Below, in pieces: positions 39,101 to 47,120 of a stretch of DNA of 64,000 nucleotides. The notes beneath the pieces are model-generated. The model searched no databases. It worked only from the letters and a program-made list of their open reading frames with translations, and was not told where the DNA came from. Each line of letters starts with the position of its first letter. Within the stretch, counting starts at the first letter, position 1. The stretch is taken from NCBI GenBank assembly GCA_016785225.1, contig JAFBJZ010000344.1, positions 2,605,501 to 2,669,500 on the forward strand, in the 5' to 3' direction. This DNA comes from Psettodes erumei. Taxonomy: Eukaryota; Chordata; Actinopteri; Pleuronectiformes; Psettodidae. The position numbers and the translations under genes were made by a program.

Positions 39101-42100
39101 ATATCAATTAAACAGTGGTTGTATTATATCTATTCATGTAATAGCTCATGTAATAAAGCTGATTAAAGGTTAATTTCAAATTTTAAATTGCATCCGTCAC
39201 TGAAAAATATTACTGGAATGCAATTAACAGCTCAACATTTGACATCAGTATTGACTCATTTTAAATCCATCAGGCAGCTGACCTCCAGTCCCACTACATA
39301 GAGCTTCTTACTCGCTCTAGTGATTACTACAAGTTCCTAGGGGAAATGTTGAAGAACATGGAGGAGTTGAAGGTAAGTTTGAATTTGTAAGATGCCTTCC
39401 ATCAGTCAGTGATCTCTGTTACATTAACAGAAAAGTATCATGAACATAAAATGGATTAATGAATAGTTTTGTTAATATGACAAAAATGACTGAGGCTTTT
39501 TCTTTTGCTTTCCTCAGATCAGGAACACCAAGATTGAAATGCAGGAAGAGGAACTGAGGCGTCTTAAGGAGGATCTCGAGGACTATAATAGGAGAAACAA
39601 GTCTCTGGAGGACACTCTGGCTCGCTACAAGTTAGAGCTCAGTCAGTCAAAAGATCAGATCATTTCCATGGAAGATGTGCACAGAACCACAGCAATTAAA
39701 GTTAATGCTACCAAGGAGAGCCTGGACAGCACACACAACCAGCTTCAAGATCTTAATGAGCAGCTGACCCGCATCAAATACCAGCTGGATGAGGAAAAGA
39801 GGAAAAAAAGGCTGGCAGAGGAGCGCTATACCAGCCAGCAAGAAGAGTATGAAGCGGCTGTTCGCCGCAGACAGAAGGAACTGGAAGAGCTTAAATGGAG
39901 CTGGAGTGACTTAGAGAAGTCTGTGAAGGACAAGGAACGTGAACTGGAGAGGCTGAAAATACTGCTAGAGGAAGAGGCAACACGGCGACGAAATGCTGAA
40001 TCTGAAATCTCAAAGGTAAGAACACACTGCACCCAGGAAATTAATCAACTTAAGCAGACTTATGAGACAGAGATCCATGTTACAAAGACCACAATTCTGA
40101 AAGCCTCACAGCAGAAAGAAGAAGACACAGCAGAACTGAGGCTGCAAGTTGAAAGACTCATGGCTGAGAAGAGAGATGTAGAGGAGGAGTTGAGGAGGCT
40201 GAGACAGTCAATTGCTCACACAGAAGAGAAGAAAAGCAGAGCAGAACAGGAGGCCAGCCAGCAGAGGGCATCAGTGGCACAAGAGATAAGAATGCGCAGT
40301 GAGTTGGAGGTGCAGCTGAAAACCCTCAGGCAGCAGAGAGCAGAGGATGAGCTCAAATTAAAGGAAGCCGCCAAAAACAAACAGGAAATGTCGAGGCAGA
40401 TCAGCATGCTAACATTCAACCTGGATGAAGAGGGGAAGAAGAGGAGAGCACAGGATTTGGAAATTTGTCACCTGAAACAGGCCGAGGCCGAGCTGAAGGC
40501 AAAGAACGCCTCCCATCTGGAGACAATAAACAAGCTTAAAGTGTCTGAGCAGGAGTACCGCATTACCCGAGTGGAGCTGGAGAAGCAAACCAGTGAGAAA
40601 ACCAAAGTTGAGCAGAGTTCTGCTAGGCTGCAGAGTCGTATCCGGGAACTGCAGTGCTCTCTGGATGGGATGGAGGCTGAGTTAGAGAAGCAAAAGACGG
40701 CAACTCAAGAGGAGTTCACACGTAGAAAGAGAATGGAGGCCGAGCTCGAGCGGATGACACATACCTGCAGAGAGCACACCACCACTATTAATACACTGAA
40801 ATCTGTTCAGCTAGAGGCTTCTAGCACTGGAAGGAAGTATGAGCAGGACCTGAAGGCCCTCCAGGAGGCTCTGGATAAGAGCCTGAGGGAGCATAAAGTT
40901 ACCAAGGAGGAACTGGCAGCTGTAACAGCTGAGCTGAAGACCCTGAAGCAGAAGCTCCTGCAGGAACAGGCCCGTATTCATGAGCTCAACCAGCGTAATG
41001 AGAGCCTGTATAAGACCATTGAGGAGAAGAGCCGCCAGCTTAACGAATACTTAACAGAGATCGAGAAGCTGAAGACTCTGACACAGAACCTGACAAAGGA
41101 GAGACTGAGGTTGGAAGAGGACCTAAGGACAGTTAGACAGGAGAGAGATGAGCTGAAGCGTAGCAAAGATGCTGTTGATGGAGAAAGTGCCACTCAGATC
41201 TCAGCCTTGCATGTCCAGCTCCAGAGTAGCACCAAGAGGACAGCGGAGCTCCAGGCTCTCATCAATGACCTGACCAACGAGAGAGAAAAGCTTAAATTGG
41301 AAATAGACAAATTCCAAAAGCAATCGATTGAGGTATTTTTGATTGCACTGAAGGATCATCATCTCAACATGATTAAACTATTTTTTCTGCTTTTGCATGA
41401 ATGCGGTGCATTAATACTGAGCCTGATTGCTATTTTTGTGACAATACTAGACATGACTTATTTTAGGAACTTTGCATGAAATTCACTTATTTGCAAATGC
41501 TTTTGCTTAATCATGCATGTTGTTCACGCTTACTTTACTTTGCACATGATGTCACTGAACTTTAGTCAACCTGTATTAACATTTGCTTTAGTAAATAACA
41601 TCTACTAACAGATGTTAAAAAATATATATGCACACATCTTACTGCACATGTACCAAACCCGTTTAAACAGTATAATTCAGACAACTGAAGCACATGAAAT
41701 TTGATCATAATCAAATCACAATTAACTTTTAGCTTACATGTTGATAAGCTCTTACAACACAAAGAGAACTGTAATGTGTTCTCCATATGTATTAATTAAT
41801 AGATCAGCGTTGTTGCTTTTTTACATATAAGAAAATGGACATTTTGGCATTATTGCAAAGATGTAACAATGTGTTCTCTTATCTCTCCATAGACTTCCAT
41901 CAGAGTACATGAGTCCCAGAGCCAATACAGTGAGCTGCTGCTGGAGAAGGACGGTTTGCTAACCAAGCTTAAACTGCTGGAGCAGGACAAGAATCGTCAG
42001 CAACGCTTAGAAGAGGAGCTCACCCGCATCAAGCTCACACTGGAGACTGAGCTCCGCAATAAGCAGCGATTGCAGGATGAAAAGAATTCCATCCTCAAGG

Positions 42101-45100
42101 ACTTCAACTATATGAAGAGCCAGTATGAGCTGAGAGACAGCCAGATTAGGCAGTGTGAATCCGACAGAGACAAGGCTGATCGTGAGAGACTCTCTCTCAA
42201 GAATGAGATTGAGAGGCTCATGCGGGAGCTGAAGAGTGTTGAGGAGAGGTACAAGAGCCGACTGCTGAGCTCTGAAAGGGAGGCGTCAGACCTGGCTCTC
42301 AAGAGAGACGCCCTGGAGAGAGAAATACAGAGGCTGCAGCAGAGACCTAGCACTCTGAACAAGCAGACCCAGACACAGGAGAAGGTCCCAACAATTGATC
42401 CATCCAAGCTGATTTTTGATGGTGTGCGCCGAAAAGTCACTGCCCACCAGCTTTGTGACTGTGGTATAATCACTAAAGCCACTCTAGATCAGCTCCTAAA
42501 GGGACAAAAGACAGTGGATGAGATAGCTCTGGACATCCAGCTTAGTCTAAAGGGCACTGGCATTATTGCTGGCATGACAACAGGATCTCAAGGGAAAATA
42601 CCATTCACTGAAGCCAAAAACAAGAACCTCCTCAGCAGAGAGAGCGCCCTCATGCTTCTGGAAGCTCAAGCAGCAACAGGCTACATAGTGGACCCACAAT
42701 TTAATGAAAAGATGCCGGTGGATACTGCCTGTTCCAGAGGGATTGTGGACACAGAAGACAGAGACATCTTGGTGACAGCTGAAGCAGCTAGCACAGGCTT
42801 CAAAGATCCATACTCTGGCAAAGTGTTATCTGTGGGTCAGGCTTGCAAACAGGGCCACATAGACAAAAACACAGCCATCCGTTTGCTACAGGCTCAAGAG
42901 TCTGTAGGAGGCATCTTGGATCCTGTTCTGAGTGTGTTCCTTCCAAAGGATTTGGCCTTGGATCGTAATCTCATTGATGAGGAGCTCTACAGGGCTCTGA
43001 ACAAAAAACCTGCCTGCTACCTGGATCCTGCGACAGGAGATAAGATAAACTATACCGACTTGAGAAAGAAATGTACAGTGGAACCTGTTTCTGGTTTGCT
43101 TCTCCTCTGTGCCCCAAGTAAGAAGACAGTAAAGGGTATCCGTAAGGAAGTCTCTATCAGAGACCTCTTTGAGTGTGGACTGCTAAAAGAAGCTGACTGG
43201 CTGAAGTTCATCAGGGGTGAGATCACAAGCCAGGACATTGAACAAAAGCTGAAGTCTTATCTCTATGGCTCTACCTGTATTGCAGGTATTTATGATGAGG
43301 CCAATGACCGAATCCTGCCTTTCTATCAGGCCATGAAAGAAGGTCTGCTCATGAGAGGTACCACCCTGGAGCTTCTAGAGGCCCAAGCTGCTTCTGGCTT
43401 CATAGTTGATCCAGTCAACAATGTCTTCCTGACGGTGGAGGAAGCCACAAAGAGAGGCCTGGTAGGAAAAGAGTTTAAGAATAAGCTGTTGTCTGCAGAG
43501 AAGGCAGTAATTGGATATAAAGACCCATCCACAGGAAACACAATCTCCCTCTTCCAAGCTATTGAGAAAGATCTTATTGAGAGAGGTCATGGAATCCGTC
43601 TGCTCGAGGCCCAAATTGCTAGTGGTGGGATTATTGACCCCAAAGAAAGCCACCGTATTGATGTCGCTGTTGCCTATGAAAAGGGGTATTTTGATGAAGA
43701 GATGAATGAGATCCTAACTTACGAAGGAGATGACACAAAAGGGTTCTTTGACCCTAATACCAAGGAGAACCTGACATACCTTCAGCTGAAGGACAGGTGC
43801 ATCACAGATGCCAAAACAAGCCTCATACTTCTGCCACTCAAAGACAAGAAGACGCAAAAGAAGTCACAAGAAAGCCATACTAATGTCCTTCGCAAGAGAC
43901 GGGTTGTGATCGTCGACCCAGACACCGGGCTGGAGATGTCAGTGAGGGAGGCCTATCACCGTGAACTGATTGACTATGACACCTTCTTGGACTTGTCAGA
44001 GCAGGAATGTGAGTGGGAGGAAATAACTGTCAAGGGGTCAGATGGTTCTACACGTTTGGTGGTAGTGGACAGGAAAACAGGAACCCAGTATGACATCCAG
44101 GACTGTCTGCAGCGTGGCATCATTGATCAGAAGTCTTTGGATCAGTATCGTGCTCGAAAGCTAACATTGACCCAGTTGGCTGACCAAATTACCAGCAGAA
44201 CTAGCAGCACTGAGATGACTCTTTCAGCCAGTAATGTTGATGACATTGTAACCTGCAGTAGCCCCACCCAGGCCGCGCCATCTTCTCCTACTGTCCGTAA
44301 ACGCCTCAGCAGTATTTCTATCACTGTCTCTCCCCCTGAAATGTTTGATGACCAGAGCCCTGTGGGAGCCATATTTGACACAGAGACAGTGGAGAAGATA
44401 ACTATTTCTGAAGGGCTCCGAAGAGGCATAGTTGACACTATTACAACACAGAGGTTGCTTGAGGCCCAAGCCTGCACAGGTGGTATTATCAACCCTGCCA
44501 CTGGCGAGAGACTCTCACTGCAGGATGCTGTCCATCAGGGCATCATTGATGAAAGCATGGCTACTAAGCTGAAACCTGCCCAGAAAGCCTATCTTGGATT
44601 TGAGGATGTGAAGACTAAAAGAAGGATGTCAGCAGCAGAGGCAGTAAAGGAGACATGGCTGCCTTATGAAGCAGGTCAGAGATTTTTGGAGTTTCAATAT
44701 CTGACAGGAGGTCTGGTTGAGCCTGGCACTGGGCATCGCATTACCATTGAAGAGGCTATCCGCAAGAAGTGGCTCGACGGTCAAGGGGCACAGAAGCTTC
44801 AGGATACAAGGAACCACCAGAAGAACCTGACCTGTCCCAAGACAAAACTGAAGATCTCCTACAAGGAAGCCATGGACAGCTGCATGGTGGAGGAAAGCAA
44901 TGGAATGAAGATGCTTCAGGCCTCTTCAATGTCCAGCAAGGGAATCAGCAGCCCTTACAATGTCTCTAACCCAGGGTCTCGCTCTGGGTCCAGGTCTGGT
45001 TCCCGTGCTGGCTCCAGGAATGGATCTCGCAGAGGAAGTGTGGATTATTCCTCCACTTACACCTACAGCTACTCTTCCAGCAGTGCCAACTACAGCTCCA

Positions 45101-45114
45101 CCTCTATCTCTTAA
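29893..45114 (+). CDS. dsp: Desmoplakin (complete, 24 coding exons, 2715 aa predicted)
   Basis: Exons: 29893-30158, 31295-31379, 31708-31826, 32155-32296, 33800-33925, 34129-34182, 34275-34442, 34581-34685, 34789-34884, 34973-35098, 35344-35496, 35611-35765, 36095-36221, 36391-36577, 36697-36929, 37101-37282, 37473-37611, 37803-37996, 38127-38289, 38687-38770, 38898-39005, 39274-39372, 39518-41332, 41893-45114. All junctions keep frame, and the 24-exon plan matches human DSP. The protein ties intermediate filaments to desmosomal plaques. Domains: N-terminal head; plakin domain of spectrin repeats with an SH3 insert (about residues 455-520, ending in VTGPGGLDMLVPSV); coiled-coil rod (about 1038-1775); plakin-repeat domains A (from about 1817), B (about 2054-2290) and C (about 2464-2650); Gly-Ser-Arg tail (2670-2691). 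DYELQLASYSSGLETLLNIP is almost identical to human. The protein is about 156 residues shorter than human DSP I, all or mostly in the rod. The a/b ohnolog is unresolved. Confidence 0.97.
32766..32797 (+). repeat. G-rich tract with G-quadruplex potential in dsp intron 4
   Basis: Five runs of 4-7 G separated by single T, on the coding strand, within the 1.5-kb intron 4 of dsp. It meets the usual G-quadruplex pattern with very short loops. Confidence 0.8.
32957..32978. repeat. (GA)n microsatellite
   Basis: GA run within a longer purine-rich stretch (about 32870-33060) of dsp intron 4. The purine bias explains the long open frames on both strands here, which I do not treat as genes. Confidence 0.9.
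38290..38686 (+). other. dsp: dsp intron 19, GC-AG type
   Basis: The frame requires exon 19 to end at CAGAAG (38289), where the intron begins GCATGT rather than GT. The acceptor is ACACAG|GTTCTT. No nearby GT donor keeps the frame into exon 20: the closest, at 38294, would run into a stop at once. Confidence 0.8.
39518..41332 (+). CDS. dsp: dsp exon 23: coiled-coil rod, alternatively spliceable
   Basis: A 605-codon exon of almost unbroken charged heptad coiled coil (for example EEELRRLKEDLEDYNRRNKS). The rod mediates parallel dimerisation. Inside the exon, after codon 1203 of the protein, AAAG|GTAAGA at 40015/40016 is a strong phase-0 splice donor. Its position matches the donor that makes the short DSP II isoform in human (after residue 1194). 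Using it would remove 439 codons in frame (40016-41332). The normal donor is TTGAG|GTATTT at 41332/41333. Confidence 0.95.
41893..45114 (+). CDS. dsp: dsp exon 24: end of rod, plakin repeat domains A-C and tail
   Basis: A single 1073-codon terminal exon, as in other vertebrates. The first 170 or so residues are rod. Then come three blocks of plakin repeats with recurring LLEAQxATGxIxDP units, which bind intermediate filaments. The conserved linker RKRRVVIVDPDTGLEMSV lies between domains B and C. The last 46 residues are GSR repeats followed by a Ser/Tyr-rich end. In human this tail is phosphorylated and arginine-methylated, which controls filament binding. The stop TAA is at 45112-45114. Confidence 0.97.
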   Translation, partial: TSIRVHESQSQYSELLLEKDGLLTKLKLLEQDKNRQQRLEEELTRIKLTLETELRNKQRLQDEKNSILKDFNYMKSQYELRDSQIRQCESDRDKADRERLSLKNEIERLMRELKSVEERYKSRLLSSEREASDLALKRDALEREIQRLQQRPSTLNKQTQTQEKVPTIDPSKLIFDGVRRKVTAHQLCDCGIITKATLDQLLKGQKTVDEIALDIQLSLKGTGIIAGMTTGSQGKIPFTEAKNKNLLSRESALMLLEAQAATGYIVDPQFNEKMPVDTACSRGIVDTEDRDILVTAEAASTGFKDPYSGKVLSVGQACKQGHIDKNTAIRLLQAQESVGGILDPVLSVFLPKDLALDRNLIDEELYRALNKKPACYLDPATGDKINYTDLRKKCTVEPVSGLLLLCAPSKKTVKGIRKEVSIRDLFECGLLKEADWLKFIRGEITSQDIEQKLKSYLYGSTCIAGIYDEANDRILPFYQAMKEGLLMRGTTLELLEAQAASGFIVDPVNNVFLTVEEATKRGLVGKEFKNKLLSAEKAVIGYKDPSTGNTISLFQAIEKDLIERGHGIRLLEAQIASGGIIDPKESHRIDVAVAYEKGYFDEEMNEILTYEGDDTKGFFDPNTKENLTYLQLKDRCITDAKTSLILLPLKDKKTQKKSQESHTNVLRKRRVVIVDPDTGLEMSVREAYHRELIDYDTFLDLSEQECEWEEITVKGSDGSTRLVVVDRKTGTQYDIQDCLQRGIIDQKSLDQYRARKLTLTQLADQITSRTSSTEMTLSASNVDDIVTCSSPTQAAPSSPTVRKRLSSISITVSPPEMFDDQSPVGAIFDTETVEKITISEGLRRGIVDTITTQRLLEAQACTGGIINPATGERLSLQDAVHQGIIDESMATKLKPAQKAYLGFEDVKTKRRMSAAEAVKETWLPYEAGQRFLEFQYLTGGLVEPGTGHRITIEEAIRKKWLDGQGAQKLQDTRNHQKNLTCPKTKLKISYKEAMDSCMVEESNGMKMLQASSMSSKGISSPYNVSNPGSRSGSRSGSRAGSRNGSRRGSVDYSSTYTYSYSSSSANYSSTSIS
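44974..45039 (+). other. dsp: Gly-Ser-Arg repeat tail of desmoplakin
   Basis: Six GSR-type units (GSRSGSRSGSRAGSRNGSRR and GS), residues 2670-2691. This is the regulatory C-terminal motif of desmoplakins. In this fish two of the spacer residues differ (Ala and Asn in place of Ser). Confidence 0.9.
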
Positions 45115-45530
45115 TGCATCGCATAGAAAAAGTATAACACAAAAGAAATTATTACTAGCAGTTCCTATGCAATTTAACTGTTTGTTTTTTCCTGATACTT
45201 AGTGAATTCAGGGATATATAAATACTGAATCTGATTCATTTAAATGCTTGTTTGCAGTTTTTGGTGATTTTGGTGGTTTGAATATTAAGCACAATGCTCT
45301 TTTTCTAACATACATTTTGAATGAATATATTTTCCATAGCTCATTTTAACATATGGCTTTTTTAGAGTGTAACATTGTGTTATTTTACAATATGCTTGTT
45401 GACGTCAATTTCAAATGCTGAGGTTTTGCTTAAACACTGACCTGACAACGTATTGATCAACTATGAATATTCTTTGCCACTAAAATGTTATTCAAGTGAT
45501 CAAAAAATAAAGTTGCCACAATAATTACCA
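45115..45530 (+). other. dsp: dsp 3' untranslated region (approximate end)
   Basis: AT-rich sequence after the stop codon, ending shortly after a canonical AATAAA at 45506-45511. The exact cleavage site is inferred. Confidence 0.7.
45506..45511 (+). terminator. dsp: Polyadenylation signal AATAAA for dsp
   Basis: Canonical hexamer about 390 bases past the stop codon, and the best-placed poly(A) signal in the downstream sequence. A T-rich tract follows at 45579-45592. Confidence 0.7.
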
Positions 45531-46399
45531 TTCATTCATTCATTCTTTCACAAGCAGGGTATCTGTATCTGTAGACTTTTTTTTTTTTTTTTAAACAAAA
45601 GCAGTATCCATGGTTACCTCTGGATGGCGGTAGTTGTCATACTAAATCTGTTTAACTGCAGGCCTGTGGTCCCTCTACAACACTTCATTTGAATAATATT
45701 GGCACGTCATCAGCATTAGATTATTATGATGTGAATTTTCCAAGAAATACATAAACTATTGTTTTTGATATTCGATTACTTTTGTCCCTTTATGGCAAAT
45801 ATGTGGATATTAATCAAACATCAGCAATACACTTTATGATTAAACAAGTCTCTTTTGAGTCCGAAAGCCTGTAACCAGGGACTGTTGGAGATAAAGACAT
45901 TTCAATATAATAGACTTATCAGTTTAATAATTACCAGTTTGATCATTTCAATTAATCAGCAATTTACGGATGAAGTTACTATTCTTGACAGCCTATACGT
46001 AACGGTGGTCATTGTACCAGTGAAACACTGCATATAACAGTTTTTTAGTAACATAAACAGAGTTAATCAAAATCCTTTTAACTAATTTAACTGCGCTACG
46101 ACCATATGGTCGCAGATTTCCAGACCATACATTGGCAAGAACCTACGATGATGAAATTCCTTTACACATGAAGCTCGTTTTATTACAACCTGCACAGTCT
46201 TCACGTTCTCGTGTTTTTTGTTTTTTTGTTTTTGCTTTGTGCGTGTGTGTGTGTGTGTGTGGGGGGGGCTGTCTGCGTGTGAGGGGGTTGAGGGTGAGAA
46301 CAAATGGAGGGAGGCAGAGGGAGGAGGCCCCGCAGATAAGGGGGAGGTAGAGCGTAAGGGGGTGGGAAAAAGGGAGACAGCCCTAGCGGCGCTAGTGGG
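45531..46399. other. Short intergenic region between dsp and tns3
   Basis: Only about 0.9 kb separates the inferred dsp poly(A) site from the GC-rich tensin leader. It contains a poly-T run (45579-45592) and a (GT)n tract at 46243-46260 followed by a G run. The tensin core promoter should lie at its right end. No TATA box is evident. Confidence 0.6.
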
Positions 46400-46808
46400 A
46401 GGACTAACCCGTGCCAGGACTTGTGGCGGCTGCGGCGGCAGCTTGGACTGGAGGAAGTGCACCGGGGTGGGGGGGGGAGCTGAGCAGTGACGGCAGGCAG
46501 CGGGAGCAGCGGCAGTTCAGGGACAGGAGCAAAGGCGGGATCCAGTTTTTTTTATTATTATTATTATCACCGAGAGCCAGTGGAAAGACCGAGGAGGAGG
46601 CAAACACCGGGACCGGTCGGGGACCGAGTGAGCGAAGAGAAGCGCGCATTCCAGCAGAGGAAAATGAGCCCCGCAGCCTGCTCCGAGCCTGTGTGACGGG
46701 CTGAAGCCTCTGCGGTTCAGGACGTTTATCCCACTCTTTCTCTTTCAGTTGCCCGGACTTACAACGGGAACCGGAGGGAGCAAAAGACGAATAGGAAAGT
46801 TTGGAAAG
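46400..46808 (+). other. tns3: Probable non-coding first exon of tns3
   Basis: GC-rich sequence with several CGs ends in a strong donor, GGAAAG|GTAAGG, at 46808/46809. It lies on the same strand as the tensin coding exons, and no other promoter-like sequence lies before 54042. The left limit is a guess. It contains a short upstream open frame (46664-46696) and a TTATT-rich stretch near 46548-46566. Transcript data would be needed to confirm that it joins 54042. Confidence 0.6.
46664..46696 (+). promoter_or_regulatory. Upstream open reading frame in the tns3 leader (10 codons)
   Basis: ATG in a favourable context (AAAATGA, A at -3), ten codons, then TGA, all inside the proposed leader exon. 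If the exon is used it could lower translation of the main frame. This depends on the exon assignment. Confidence 0.45.
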
Positions 46809-47046
46809 GTAAGGCACGGTGTCCGAACTTTTTCACGAGCGGTCAAGGGAGGGTTTTAAAGTTGAGCTGGTCAGTACTTAAAAGCAGGACTGGACGTCCA
46901 CACACTAGAGCACCTTTAACCCCCCCCCAATCTTTTGCCCTTTGCCCAGTCACATTTCATTGAGTAAATAAATGAACAACATTTATTCGAAACAGCAAAA
47001 CAGGGCGCCACTCTGTATTTACTTTGGCTTTGGGCCCCAGTTAAAC

Positions 47047-47048
<2 letters not shown>

Positions 47049-47101
<53 letters not shown>

Positions 47102-47120
47102 TGTGAGTGAGTGAGTGTGT
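47049..47120. repeat. Long (TG)n microsatellite
   Basis: About 51 bases of perfect TG, then an imperfect TG/GAGTG tail to 47120. It is the longest microsatellite in the window. Confidence 0.96.

Noticed and set aside
41333..41479. Continuation of the dsp rod frame past exon 23
   Set aside because: The frame stays open for 49 codons into the intron, but the sequence turns hydrophobic and unlike desmoplakin. The GTATTT donor at 41333 and the exact restart at 41893 show it is intron.
45400..45407. Palindromic CRE-like TGACGTCA in the dsp 3' UTR
   Set aside because: A single 8-base match far from any start site, with no supporting context.
46082..46817. Minus-strand open frames across the tns3 leader (126 and 137 codons)
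   Set aside because: GC-rich promoter DNA commonly gives long antisense frames. They are Ser/Pro/Thr-rich with no domain.
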